The notes: generated by a model not told the origin, from the letters alone. Numbered from the stretch's first letter, positions 16,620-25,731 are shown. The stretch is DNA of 64,000 nucleotides from CAVXNB01 sp963763085 (GCA_963763085.1 CAVXNB010000001.1:868001-932000); one strand, 5' to 3'. Numbers and translations are program-made.

Positions 16620-17332
16620 GCCGACGCCCGACTCCCGCTCAGCTCGGCCGCACGGTAGCGACCGCTCGGCACGTCGCCTTCGACCAGGGCGAGGAACGCC
16701 GGCACGATCGCTGCCGGGAACGGGCGGTCCGAGATGTCCTCGCCGGGAAAGGCCGCCTGGTGCATGGCGGTTCTCATGTCGCCCGGATCGACGACCCAGA
16801 CGCGAAGGTCGGCTGCCTCGGCTCCGAACGTGACGCTCAAGTGGTCCAGCGCGGCCTTGGCCAGGCCGTAGCCGCCCCAGCCTTCGTAGTGCTCCGACGA
16901 CGCGTCCGAGGTGATGTTGAGCACGCGTGGGTTCGCCGATCTCCGCAACCGGGCGAGCGACTCCTGCATGAGCGCGAGCGGCGCAAGCGTGTTGACCTCG
17001 AGCACGCGGCGAAGCTCGTCGAGCGGGTAGCCGGCGAGTGGCGGGAGCGGCGTCGGGCCCAGCGTGCTGGCGTTGTTCACGAGGAGGTCCAAGCCGCCGA
17101 GGGAGTCGCACGCGCCGAGCAGCGCACTCCGGTGGGCCCCGTCGGTGACGTCACCCGGGATCGCCACGAGGCCGGCGCCGGGCAGGAGCCCCGCCCGCAG
17201 CTCTGCCTCCGCCTTGGCCAGCGCCGCGCGGTCTCTGGCGTCGACCACCACTGACCAGCCGAGGCCGATCAGTCCTTCACTGAGGGCCCGTCCCAAGCCT
17301 TGCGACGCCCCCGTGACCAGTGCGACCTGCAT
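16616..17332 (-). CDS. Short-chain dehydrogenase/reductase
   Basis: A 238-residue classical SDR. TGASQGLG at residues 7-14 is the dinucleotide-binding loop; the NNAS motif and a catalytic Ser followed by the Y-G-L-A-K pair are present, and VVDPGDMRT fits the cofactor-side PG motif. It should oxidise or reduce a hydroxyl or keto group with NAD(P). A very strong ribosome site (GGAGGAGGT, complement of 17342-17350) precedes ATG 17332, making this the lead gene of the SDR-QueA-regulator operon. The substrate is unknown. Confidence 0.85.
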   Translation of the reverse strand: MQVALVTGASQGLGRALSEGLIGLGWSVVVDARDRAALAKAEAELRAGLLPGAGLVAIPGDVTDGAHRSALLGACDSLGGLDLLVNNASTLGPTPLPPLAGYPLDELRRVLEVNTLAPLALMQESLARLRRSANPRVLNITSDASSEHYEGWGGYGLAKAALDHLSVTFGAEAADLRVWVVDPGDMRTAMHQAAFPGEDISDRPFPAAIVPAFLALVEGDVPSGRYRAAELSGSRASA

Positions 17333-17350
17333 CTGACGCGCACCTCCTCC

Positions 17351-17400
17351 GACCTCGTTTCACCGTTAAAGAAACCATATCCTATTTTTATTCCGAACCG
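17351..17400. promoter_or_regulatory. AT-rich divergent promoter region
   Basis: A conspicuously AT-rich patch in GC-rich DNA, between the SDR operon (leftward) and glcD (rightward). It contains GTTTC (17357-17361) and GAAAC (17371-17375) as a spaced inverted repeat, followed by a run of A/T. It probably carries both promoters and an operator; no consensus was assigned. Confidence 0.45.
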
Positions 17401-17431
17401 CTCCCACACGGGGGCGCCTAATCTCGCAGGC

Positions 17432-18877
17432 ATGCTGCGCCGCCACCTGCTGGACTCAGGCCTGCGCGCCGACCAGCTGCTGGAGAGCGCCGGCGACCTG
17501 GACAGCTATGACCATGACGCGTTCGGCGGCAGCCGGCACCGGCCCGGTCTGGTCGTCCTCTGCGAGAGCGCCGGCGACGTCGTGGCGGCGGTGAAGGCGT
17601 GCATCGAGAACTCCGTTGCCTGGGTGGCGAGAGGAGCCGGCACCGGTCTGTCCGGGGGCGCCACGCCCTCGGCCGGCGGGGTGGTCGTCGCCCTGGCCGG
17701 ATGCAGGGAGGTGGGTGAGGTGGCGCCGGCCGACGGCCTCGTCACCGTCGGACCCGGAGTGACCAATCTCGAGATAAGTGGGCTCGTCGGTACCGACGGT
17801 CTCTTCTACGCGCCTGACCCGTCGAGCCAGGTGGTCTGCACCGTCGGGGGCAACGTGGCCGAGAACTCCGGCGGCGCCCACTGCCTCAAGTACGGCTTCA
17901 CGACCCACCACGTGCTCGGCATCGACCTGGTCTCGGCCGACGGCGACCTCGTGACCCTGGGCGGGGACGTCGTGGACGTCCCGGGCTACGACCTGCGCGG
18001 CGTCTTCGTCGGATCGGAGGGCACGCTCGGTGCAGCGGTCGGCGTCACCGTGCGCGTCGTTTCGAAGCCGCAAGCCGTGCGGACCGTTCTCGCCGACTTT
18101 CCTTCGGTCACGGCAGCCGGTAGCGCTGTGGCGGGCATAATCGGCGCTCAGATCGTGCCCGCCTGCCTCGAGATGATGGACCGCCTCGCGATGGAGGCAT
18201 GCGAGGCGGCGACCGGTGCCGGCCTGCCGCTCGACGCGGCGGCCGTGCTGATCATCGAGTGCGACGGGCACCCGGTCTCGGTCGAGGAGGACATCGCCGA
18301 CATCGAGGCCATCTGCCGGGAGGCCGGAGCCCGGGGCTTCCGCGTCGCCGCGGACGCCACCGAGCGGGCGACGATCTGGCGGGCTCGCAAGGCGGCGTTC
18401 GCCGCCATGGGCCGGCTCGCCCCGGACTACATCGTCCAGGACGGCGTCGTGCCCCGCGCCGCCCTGCCCGCCGTCCTCGACCGCATCGAGCAGCTCTCGG
18501 CCGAGGCGGGACTCCGCGTGGCGAACGTCTTCCACGCCGGCGACGGCAACCTCCACCCGCTCGTGCTGTTCGACGCGTCCGACGACGGCGCCGAGCAGGC
18601 GGCGGAGAAGCTCGCCGAAGAGATCGTGACGTGCTGCCTCGAGCTCGGCGGTTCCATCACCGGCGAGCACGGTGTAGGCGTCGACAAGGCGTGCCTGATG
18701 CCGCTCATGTTCTCCGAAGACGACCTCGTCGTCATGGACCGGGTGCGCCGGGCGTTCGACCCGACCGGGCTGTGCAATCCCGACAAGGTCTTCCCGACGC
18801 CCAGGCTCTGCGGCGAGTCCCCCGGTCCCTACCGCCGCCACCCGATAGAGCAGGCCGGAGTCGCAGAGCGATGGTGA
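17432..18877 (+). CDS. glcD: Glycolate oxidase, FAD subunit
   Basis: A 481-residue FAD-linked oxidase of the GlcD/VAO family. The FAD-binding loop is GAGTGLSGGA (residues 69-78), with GGNVAENSGG further on; the C-terminal substrate and cap domain ends with the conserved VFHAGDGNLHP and GEHGVGVDK segments. Together with GlcE and GlcF it oxidises glycolate (or lactate-like 2-hydroxy acids) to the keto acid and feeds electrons to the membrane chain. ATG 17432 is the first in-frame ATG near the expected family start. Its stop overlaps the start of the glcE-like gene. D-lactate as substrate cannot be excluded. Confidence 0.9.
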   Translation: MLRRHLLDSGLRADQLLESAGDLDSYDHDAFGGSRHRPGLVVLCESAGDVVAAVKACIENSVAWVARGAGTGLSGGATPSAGGVVVALAGCREVGEVAPADGLVTVGPGVTNLEISGLVGTDGLFYAPDPSSQVVCTVGGNVAENSGGAHCLKYGFTTHHVLGIDLVSADGDLVTLGGDVVDVPGYDLRGVFVGSEGTLGAAVGVTVRVVSKPQAVRTVLADFPSVTAAGSAVAGIIGAQIVPACLEMMDRLAMEACEAATGAGLPLDAAAVLIIECDGHPVSVEEDIADIEAICREAGARGFRVAADATERATIWRARKAAFAAMGRLAPDYIVQDGVVPRAALPAVLDRIEQLSAEAGLRVANVFHAGDGNLHPLVLFDASDDGAEQAAEKLAEEIVTCCLELGGSITGEHGVGVDKACLMPLMFSEDDLVVMDRVRRAFDPTGLCNPDKVFPTPRLCGESPGPYRRHPIEQAGVAERW

Positions 18878-20169
18878 CCGGTCTGGCGCCGGGCGACATC
18901 GCCGAGCCCGCGTCTCGTCGCCGCCGCGGCAGCGCTGTTGCGCGAGGACGGTCCACCGGTGATCTTCCGGGGCGGCGGCACGAAGCCGAACCCGGGCTCC
19001 CCTTTGGCCGGGGCCGCCGGCGCCGGGCACGCCGGGGCCGCTGGCGCCCGGCGCCGCGCTGGCGCCAATCGCCCCCGCCAGTATCTCCACGGCCCTACTG
19101 ACCGGCATCGTGTTGCACGACCCGCTCGACGGGGTCGCCATCGTCCGGGCCGGCACGAGCCTCGCGACGCTGCAGGCCGAACTGGCCCCGCACGGGCAGT
19201 GGCTCGCCGTCGACCCGCCGTTCTCCGACTCCGGAGCGACGGTCGGAGGCATCTTCTCCGCCAACGACGCCGGCCCGAGGCGGCTTGCGTACGGGACGAT
19301 GCGGGACCTCGTGATCGGAGCGACCATCGTCACCGGCGACGGCGTCGTCGCCCATTCCGGCGGCCGGGTGATCAAGAACGTCGCCGGTTTCGACCTCGCC
19401 CGCCTCTACTGCGGCGCGTTCGGCACGCTCGGCCTCGTCGCCGAGCTCGCGCTGCGCCTCCATCCGTTGCGCCGGGAGAGCCGCACGGTCATGGTCTCGT
19501 GCCCATTTGAGGACGTTTCGGAGGTGACCCGGGCGATCCGGACGTCCGGCCTGACGCCGACCGCGGTCGACTGGCTCTGGGCCGCCGGCGGCGGCGCCGG
19601 GGCGGGCTGCCGGCGGCGCCGGCTCCGGCGCCGGCTCGCCGGACGGCACCCTGCTCGCCCGCTTCGAGGAGCGGAGCGAGCGCGCCACGACCGCTCAAGC
19701 GACCGAGTGCCTCGATCTGAGCGAGCTCCGTCGGCTCGACGCCAGGATCCTCGAGGGCGATCCCGAGCAGGCGGAGTGGTCACACGCCGGTCGGGTACTC
19801 GCCGGGACGTCGAGCGACCTCGTCGTCCGCGCCGTCACCCGCCCGAGTCGGACCGCCGAGGCGGCCCGGCACTTGCGGGACCTCGCTGAAAGCGCCGGCG
19901 TCGAATGCGAATTCGTGTCCCACGCCCTCGTCGGCGTGCACACCGCCGGCCTTCGCGGAGCGGGTCAGACCGGCGTCGCGGCTTCGTGGCGGACGGCGAT
20001 CGAGGAGTTGGGCGGGCACGTGACCCTGCGTCGTCTCGGTGCCGAGGTACGCGAGGGCCTCGATCGCTGGGGTCCGCCACCTGACGCCATCGGTCTGATG
20101 CGGCGCGTGAAAGGAGAGCTCGATCCGCAGAATCGGTGCGCTCCAGGCACCTTCGTGGGAGGGATCTGA
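18871..20169 (+). pseudogene. glcE: Glycolate oxidase subunit GlcE, multiply frameshifted
   Basis: The expected second subunit lies between glcD and glcF but is split over three frames. It starts MVTGLAPGDIAE (ATG 18871, overlapping the glcD stop), moves to REDGPPVIFRGGGTK by about 18905, then to TGIVLHDPLDGVAIVRAG after a Gly/Ala/Pro-rich tract at about 19000-19080, and again after a second GC tract at about 19590-19640 to LARFEERSERATT and a normal C-terminus. The FAD-binding segment GATVGGIFSANDAGPRR is intact. All shifts lie in GC-rich repetitive DNA while both neighbours are open, so base-call errors are as likely as decay. If real, the oxidase would lack a subunit. Confidence 0.75.
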
Positions 20170-20170
20170 G

Positions 20171-21529
20171 ATGACGTTGAGGCCGGAGGTGTCGGGATCG
20201 AGCCTCGAGGAGCGTGCGCGGGAGGCGATTGCGGATTGTGTGCATTGCGGTTTCTGTCTGCCGGCGTGTCCGACCTACGTGCTGTGGCAGCGGGAGCCCG
20301 ATTCGCCCCGAGGCCGCATCCAGCTGCTGGACGGTTGGCTGCGCGGAAGGCTGGGATTCGACGGCGAGGTGGCGCAGCGATTCGACAATTGCCTCGGATG
20401 CCTCGCCTGCGTCACTGCCTGCCCGTCTGGCGTCCAGTACGAGCACGTCATCGACCTCGCCCGCCGAGAGCTGGCAAAACGAGTCGACCGCGACCATCCG
20501 GACCGCCGCGCTCACGAGCGGACCGTCGACTGGGCGCTGCGGCTCTTCCCGTACCGGCGCCGGCTTCGCCTGGCCGCCGGCGGGCTGGTCGCCTACCGCG
20601 GCAGCGGCATCGGCGCCCGGCTCGAGCGGTCGTCTCTCTGGCGCCGCCTCCCGCGGTCGGTACGGGAGATGGACTCACTCGCCCCAGCCGTCGGCGTCCG
20701 GACGCTCTTCGCCCGCACGCCGCGCAACCGGCCGGCGCTCCCCGTACGCGGCCGCGTCGTCCTGTTGCGAGGCTGCGTCCAGTCCGTGTTCTTCCCGGAA
20801 GTGACCGCCGCGACGGTGCGCGTGCTCAACGCCGAAGGCTTCGACGTCGTCGTCCCCTCCGGTCAGCCGTGCTGTGGCGCGCTGGCGCTGCACGAGGGGC
20901 GCCACGAGCTCGCCTCCCGGCTCTCGCGGAGCCTGGTCGATATGACCCCTCTCGAGGGCATCGACGCAATCATCGTCAACGCCGCCGGCTGTGGCTCGGC
21001 GATGAAGCGGTACGGGACACTCCACTGGCAGGACCCCCGTGCCGAGGAGTTCGCGGGGAAGGTCCGAGACTTGGGGGAGTTTCTAGCCGTCGTCGGCCAG
21101 CGAGCCTCGTACCGGCCGTTGCCCATGCGGCTCGCCTTTCACGACGCCTGCCACCTCGCTCATGCCCAAGGCGTGCGGAAACAGCCGCGCTCGGTTCTCT
21201 CGGCGGTTCCCGGCCTCGAATTGCTCGAGCTCGCGGAGCCCGAGCTGTGTTGCGGATCGGCCGGCCTCTACAACCTGCTCGAACCCGGGCCGGCGGCCGA
21301 CCTCGGGCGCCGTAAGGCGGCCACGATCCTGTCGACGATCCCCGACGCGGTCGTGACCTCGAATCCCGGCTGCGCACTGCAGCTGAGCAGGCACCTCGGC
21401 GATCTCATCGGTGAGGACGAGGCACCGCCGGCTGTGCTGCAGCTCGCTCAGGTGCTCGACCGTTCCCTTAACGGATCGGGACGAATGCGGGGGACCGAGG
21501 CCTCGCCCCGGCGACTCGGCGAGACCTGA
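20171..21529 (+). CDS. glcF: Glycolate oxidase, Fe-S subunit
   Basis: A 452-residue iron-sulfur protein. Two [4Fe-4S] sites are visible: C23-x2-C26-x2-C29-x3-C33-P and C74-x2-C77-x2-C80-x3-C84-P. Two CCG domains follow (PCCGALALHEG to AAGCGSAMKRYG, and ACHLAHAQ to LCCGSAGLYN). It passes electrons from the GlcD/GlcE flavin to the quinone pool. ATG 20171 follows the glcE stop by one base, completing a glcDEF operon. The length is slightly above the usual 410-430 because of a basic C-terminal tail. Confidence 0.9.
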   Translation: MTLRPEVSGSSLEERAREAIADCVHCGFCLPACPTYVLWQREPDSPRGRIQLLDGWLRGRLGFDGEVAQRFDNCLGCLACVTACPSGVQYEHVIDLARRELAKRVDRDHPDRRAHERTVDWALRLFPYRRRLRLAAGGLVAYRGSGIGARLERSSLWRRLPRSVREMDSLAPAVGVRTLFARTPRNRPALPVRGRVVLLRGCVQSVFFPEVTAATVRVLNAEGFDVVVPSGQPCCGALALHEGRHELASRLSRSLVDMTPLEGIDAIIVNAAGCGSAMKRYGTLHWQDPRAEEFAGKVRDLGEFLAVVGQRASYRPLPMRLAFHDACHLAHAQGVRKQPRSVLSAVPGLELLELAEPELCCGSAGLYNLLEPGPAADLGRRKAATILSTIPDAVVTSNPGCALQLSRHLGDLIGEDEAPPAVLQLAQVLDRSLNGSGRMRGTEASPRRLGET

Positions 21530-21574
21530 GAACCCGCTGCTCAAGGGTGGGAATGCCCTGCCGATAATCTATTG

Positions 21575-23554
21575 GTGAAGGCCTCCGCGGCTCCACCCCG
21601 CTCGCTCGGGCGCCGCTTGGCTGCGTACGCGCTCATGGGCCTGATTCCTGTCCTCGTTCTCGGGGTCGTGCTGGCCGGGAACTATCGCTCGCTCGCCCGT
21701 GAACGTGGTGTCGCCGAAGGGCGGTCGGAGGCACTCGTCGTGGCTCAGACGGCCGTCGAGCCCATCCTCGACGGCCGCCCGTTGAGCGCCGGCCTCAGCG
21801 CCACTGAGCTCAGAGACCTTCGACGCCTGGTCAAGCGCTCGTTCGCGGCGCACAACATCCTCCGCCTCCGCCTTCGGGATCTCGCCGGCAACGTCGTGTT
21901 CTCCGACGACGGTTCCGGATTCAAGCAGGCTCCGGAGGATGAAGCGCTCGACGCGGCCCGGGGCTCCATCGTCGCCCGTCTCACCCGGCTCAACTCCGAC
22001 GCCAACGACTCGGGCAAGATAGGCCCCGAGGCGGTCGAGGTCTACCTCCCGCTCCAGGCCGGCACGCCGGCGCAGCGGGTCGGCGTCCTCGAGATCTACC
22101 TGCCGTACGCGCCGATCAACGCGGACGTCACCGCCGACCTCCACAACCTCTACCGGGATCTCGCCATCGGCCTGGCACTGCTCTACCTGGTGCTCCTGGT
22201 CATCACGGCGTCCGCCAGCCGGGGCCTGCGCCGGCAGGTGGCGTGGAACGCCTTCATCGCCGAGCACGACACGCTCACCGACCTTCCGAACCGGGCGTTG
22301 TTCCACCGCCGCGCCGTGTCGACACTCAGATCGAACCGCGGCTGGGGTCCGACCGCGATCGCCATCGTCGATCTCGATCGATTCAAAGAAGTAAACGACA
22401 CCCTCGGCCACCAGAACGGTGACCACCTCCTGGCCGAGCTCGCCCGTCGCCTGGAGGTCGAGACCCGCCTCGGCGACACCGTCGCGCGTCTCGGCGGCGA
22501 CGAGTTCGGCCTCATCCTGACGAACGTCATCGACCCCGAACGCGCCCTCCGGCGCATGCGGGACATCATCCACCGCGAGGCGCTGGTCGCCGGCCTCCCG
22601 CTCTCGATCGAGGCGAGCATCGGCTATGTCGTGGCGCCCGAGGACGGCACCGATGTCGACGAGCTGCTCCAGCGGGCCGACATCGCGATGTACATCGCGA
22701 AGGAACAGCGCAGCGGAGTCATCCGCTACGAGACGTCCCAGAACCAGTATGACCCTGCCAATCTCGGACTCATCTCCGAGCTCGGTCGTGCAATCGAGTC
22801 GGATGAGCTCGTGCTGCACTACCAACCGAAGACGAGGTTGAGCGACGGGCACGTGGAGGCGGTGGAGGCACTCGTGCGCTGGCAGCACCCGACGCAAGGG
22901 TTGTTGTACCCGGCCAGTTTCCTGGCGCTTGCGGAGCAGACGGATCTGATCTTCGACCTCACGACCTGGGTGTTCGACAGAGCGCTAGCCGATCTGCGAC
23001 TCATGCCGTCGGATCTCTCGCTCGCCGTCAATGTCTCGGCCCGCAGCCTCGCCAGAGCGGACTTCGCCGATCGGGTGATCGAGAGCCTCGAGCATCGGGG
23101 GGTCCCGGCGAGCCGCCTCATCGTCGAGGTCACCGAGACCGCCCTTCTGACGGACCCGGCGCGTGCCGCCGTCCTCCTCAGCACGCTGGACGCCCACGGT
23201 GTCCGAGTGAGCATCGACGATTTCGGCTGTGGCCAGACCTCACTGGGCTACCTGTCGTCGCTCCCGATCCACGAGCTGAAGATCGACAAGAGCTTTGTGT
23301 CCGACATGCTGGAAGACCGAAAGCACGGTGCGATCGTGCGCTCGATCGTCGACCTCGGTCACAACCTGTCGCTTCGTGTCGTGGCTGAGGGCGTCGAGAC
23401 CACGATCGTTCTCGACCAGTTACGGATGACGGGATGCGACGTCGTGCAGGGCTTCCTCTTGGCGCGTCCGATGCCTGCTGCACAGCTGCTCGACTGGCTC
23501 CGCGACGCTCCGGGGAGGCAGCCGGCCGCCGCCTACCGGTCGGCTTCGGCCTGA
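21575..23554 (+). CDS. Membrane GGDEF-EAL protein with extracytoplasmic sensor
   Basis: A 659-residue signalling protein. Transmembrane segments near residues 20-38 and 185-208 enclose an extracytoplasmic region of about 145 residues resembling a single-CACHE sensor. The GGDEF motif is intact at 307-311 with an inhibitory RxxD (RLGD) five residues earlier, and the EAL motif starts at E431, with NVSARS, VTETA, DDFGCGQTS and KIDKSF present. Both synthesis and hydrolysis of cyclic di-GMP look possible. The start is taken as GTG 21575; TTG directly before it is equally possible and no strong ribosome site is seen. It is 45 bases after glcF and may be co-transcribed. Confidence 0.9.
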   Translation: MKASAAPPRSLGRRLAAYALMGLIPVLVLGVVLAGNYRSLARERGVAEGRSEALVVAQTAVEPILDGRPLSAGLSATELRDLRRLVKRSFAAHNILRLRLRDLAGNVVFSDDGSGFKQAPEDEALDAARGSIVARLTRLNSDANDSGKIGPEAVEVYLPLQAGTPAQRVGVLEIYLPYAPINADVTADLHNLYRDLAIGLALLYLVLLVITASASRGLRRQVAWNAFIAEHDTLTDLPNRALFHRRAVSTLRSNRGWGPTAIAIVDLDRFKEVNDTLGHQNGDHLLAELARRLEVETRLGDTVARLGGDEFGLILTNVIDPERALRRMRDIIHREALVAGLPLSIEASIGYVVAPEDGTDVDELLQRADIAMYIAKEQRSGVIRYETSQNQYDPANLGLISELGRAIESDELVLHYQPKTRLSDGHVEAVEALVRWQHPTQGLLYPASFLALAEQTDLIFDLTTWVFDRALADLRLMPSDLSLAVNVSARSLARADFADRVIESLEHRGVPASRLIVEVTETALLTDPARAAVLLSTLDAHGVRVSIDDFGCGQTSLGYLSSLPIHELKIDKSFVSDMLEDRKHGAIVRSIVDLGHNLSLRVVAEGVETTIVLDQLRMTGCDVVQGFLLARPMPAAQLLDWLRDAPGRQPAAAYRSASA

Positions 23555-23577
23555 ACCTGGCGGCACGGCTTTCGCTG

Positions 23578-23658
23578 GAGCCGGGAGCCCGGCGGGAGCT
23601 TGAGCCGGGAGCCCGGCGGGAGCTTGAGCCGGGAGCCCGGCGGGAGCTTGAGCCGGGA
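23578..23658 (+). repeat. 24-bp tandem repeat, 3.4 copies
   Basis: Three identical 24-bp units (23578-23601, 23602-23625, 23626-23649) begin GAGCCGGGAGCCCGGCGG and end GAGCTT, followed by a 9-base partial unit. The array starts 24 bases after the GGDEF-EAL stop and directly precedes the 79-bp palindromic element. It is outside any supported gene. Confidence 0.85.
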
Positions 23659-23661
23659 CTC

Positions 23662-23740
23662 GGGGACAGTCGAAAAAAGTTCCAAACTTGCCTCCCTTCG
23701 AGATTGTGACTGGTCACAATCTGTTTCCGAAGCAAGTTTG
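23662..23740 (+). repeat. 79-bp nested palindromic element, copy A
   Basis: A flank beginning GGGGACAGTCGAAAAAAG leads into an outer inverted repeat CAAACTTGC (23683-23691) / GCAAGTTTG (23732-23740) and an inner near-perfect palindrome GATTGTGACTGGTCACAATC (23702-23721). The arms are separated by 10 bases on each side. Copy B at 38620-38698 has the same length and spacing with compensatory changes in the inner stem. It lies between genes, 107 bases after the GGDEF-EAL stop and 52 bases before the end of the convergent class V aminotransferase gene. Confidence 0.8.
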
Positions 23741-23792
23741 CGAACAATTTCTAGTGACCGCAGGCGCGGAGTCGCCGTCGCCGGCGTCGAGC

Positions 23793-24992
23793 TCAGAGCT
23801 CGGCGATCGCCTCGAGCAGCCGACCGACGTCGGACTCGTCGTTGTAATGGACGAGACCAGCGCGGACGGCACCTCCGCTCTCGCGGATCCCAAGCGCCCC
23901 GGCGAGCTCCCAGGCGTAGTTGTCGCCGTTCCAGACATTGACTCGCCGGCCGGCGAGGTGCTCGGCGACCTCGCGGGGAGCGCGGCCCGCGACGTTGAAG
24001 AACGCCGTCGGCGCCCGGCGGGCGGCCGTCCCGTACAAGGTGACGTTGGACATCGCCCGCAGCCCGTCCGAGAGCGGCTGGAACAGGGCAGCCTCGTACT
24101 TCTCGACGGCCGCCATCGAGGTGAGGATCCGTTCGCGCCTCGAACCCCTCGCCGACGAGTCCAGCGACGCGAGATGCTCCACAGCCGCCACAACGCCGGC
24201 GAGGTCCGCGAACGCCGGCGTCCCACGCTCGAATCGCCACGGCACCGCGTCGCTGGAAGGCGCGAGCTTGTCAGGATGGAGGGTCTCGAGCAGGTCCGGT
24301 GCGGCGATCACCGCCCCGATATGCGGACCTGACCACTTGTAGGCGCTCGTCGCGTAGAAGTCGGCGCCGAGAGCGACGACGTCGACAGGCCCATGAGGCG
24401 TCCAGTGCACGCCGTCGACGTAGGTGAGCGCACCTGATCCGTGAGCCTTGCAGGCGATGGCGGCCACGTCGGGCCGTGTACCGAGAACATTGCTCGCCGC
24501 CGTCACCGCCACGAGGCGGGTGCGGTCCGAGAGCAGGTCGTCGTACTGACCAACCGGCAGCTCACCGGTCCCCAGGTCCACTTCCGCCCACCGGACGACG
24601 ACGCCGGCGCTCGCCGCGGCTTGAACCCACGGCCGAACGTTCGCATCGTGGTCGAGGCGGGAGACGACGATCTCGTCTCCCGGCGCCCAGCCGGCCGACA
24701 AGGCCCCCGCCAGCCGGTAGGTCAGGGTCGTCATGTTCGGCCCAAGGATCACCCCGGTCCGATCGCCCCCGACGAGGTCGGCGATGGCATGGCGACATTC
24801 GTCGGTGATCTCCCCGGACCGCTGGCTCGCCGGAAATGCCCCGCCGACGTTGGCGAGACCGGCGGTGTAAGCACTCGAGATCGCCTCGATGACGCTGGAC
24901 GGAAGCTGCGTCCCAGCCGCACCGTCAAGGTAGGCATAACCGTCGGACAGCGCCGGGTACTGCGTCCGGATCTTGTCGACGTCGAGCGTCAT
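23793..24992 (-). CDS. Cysteine desulfurase-like class V aminotransferase
   Basis: A 399-residue PLP enzyme of the class V fold (NifS/SufS/kynureninase group). Visible are the cofactor-side YVDGVHWTPH (Asp and His), the PLP lysine in ATSAYKWSGPHIG, and RFERGTPAFADLAG. It lacks an obvious active-site Cys loop and has no suf or isc genes beside it, so a C-S or C-N lyase role in the surrounding catabolic operon is more likely than Fe-S assembly. ATG 24992 begins at the conserved N-terminus and lies 19 bases after the GntR stop. It is the last gene of the leftward operon that starts at 29611. Confidence 0.8.
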   Translation of the reverse strand: MTLDVDKIRTQYPALSDGYAYLDGAAGTQLPSSVIEAISSAYTAGLANVGGAFPASQRSGEITDECRHAIADLVGGDRTGVILGPNMTTLTYRLAGALSAGWAPGDEIVVSRLDHDANVRPWVQAAASAGVVVRWAEVDLGTGELPVGQYDDLLSDRTRLVAVTAASNVLGTRPDVAAIACKAHGSGALTYVDGVHWTPHGPVDVVALGADFYATSAYKWSGPHIGAVIAAPDLLETLHPDKLAPSSDAVPWRFERGTPAFADLAGVVAAVEHLASLDSSARGSRRERILTSMAAVEKYEAALFQPLSDGLRAMSNVTLYGTAARRAPTAFFNVAGRAPREVAEHLAGRRVNVWNGDNYAWELAGALGIRESGGAVRAGLVHYNDESDVGRLLEAIAEL

Positions 24993-25011
24993 CGGCGAGC
25001 TGTCGCTCGGC

Positions 25012-25731
25012 TCAGCGCGCCGCCGTGAGTGGCGTGCCAATCGAGGAGCGGCCCTCCTCGTCGTGGCACTCGTCATAGGCGGCGAGCACGAGGTCGGCAA
25101 CAAAGCGGACGTGATCCGACATCGCCCGGGCGGCGCTAGCGGCGTCGCGCTTCCGGATCGCCTCGGCCACGCGGATGTGTGCCTGTCCGCACTCGATCGA
25201 GGCTGCGGTACCGGGCACGTCGCGCTGGCGAAGGGCGCTCACCAGCGTGAGTGAGCGTTCGATGGAGAGCTCGAGTCGCTGGTTGCTCGTGCTGGATGCG
25301 ATCGCGCGATGGAATTCGTCGTCGAAACGCTTGAACTCCTCGAGACCGCCGGCGCTGGCGGCACGAAGCGACCGGTCCGCCGCCCGGTAGATGCGCCTGA
25401 TCGAGCGGTCGTCGCTGCGAGTCGCCGCCGCGCCGGCCGCGAACACCTCGAGGGCCTCACGCACCTCGTATGCGTCGCTGATCGTGCTGCGGGACGGACT
25501 CAAAATGCGGCCGCCCCGGCGCTCGTCCGGTTCTATGAGCCCGATCTCGCGCAACTGGAGCAGCGCCTCGCGCACCGGCGTCTTGCTCACGTTGAGCTGA
25601 CGGGCAAGGCCGGCCTCGGTGACGCGGGCGCCGGCGGGCAGCTCCTGGTTCACGATGGCGCTCCGGATCGCCTCGAGCACGACATGAGTCAACGTGTCAG
25701 GCCGCGCCGCCAGCTTCGGTAGCCCCGTCAT
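25012..25731 (-). CDS. GntR-family (FadR/FCD) regulator
   Basis: A 239-residue transcription factor. Residues 16-80 form a winged HTH (GARVTEAGLARQLNVSKTPV), and residues about 90-220 form an all-helical FCD ligand domain with the expected metal residues (DDEFHRAI, a mid-domain His in QAHIRVAEA, and DHVRF). FCD proteins sense small organic acids or sugar acids. Its ATG overlaps the stop of the upstream hydantoinase-like gene (ATGA), so it is made together with the operon it probably controls. The shared motif at 29690-29706 and 32613-32629 is a candidate binding site. Confidence 0.85.
   Translation of the reverse strand: MTGLPKLAARPDTLTHVVLEAIRSAIVNQELPAGARVTEAGLARQLNVSKTPVREALLQLREIGLIEPDERRGGRILSPSRSTISDAYEVREALEVFAAGAAATRSDDRSIRRIYRAADRSLRAASAGGLEEFKRFDDEFHRAIASSTSNQRLELSIERSLTLVSALRQRDVPGTAASIECGQAHIRVAEAIRKRDAASAARAMSDHVRFVADLVLAAYDECHDEEGRSSIGTPLTAAR

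Noticed and set aside
17456..19375. 639-codon minus-strand frame
   Set aside because: Antisense to glcD and the glcE region; no motif and shadow-like composition.
23578..23740. CRISPR array
   Set aside because: The 24-bp units are directly adjacent without spacers, and no cas genes are present.
24620..24640. Additional LexA box at CCGAACGTTCGC
   Set aside because: The half-sites lack the required four-base spacer and it lies inside a coding region.
23793..24992. Fe-S assembly cysteine desulfurase (SufS/IscS)
   Set aside because: No scaffold or suf/isc genes nearby and no clear active-site Cys loop; the operon is catabolic.
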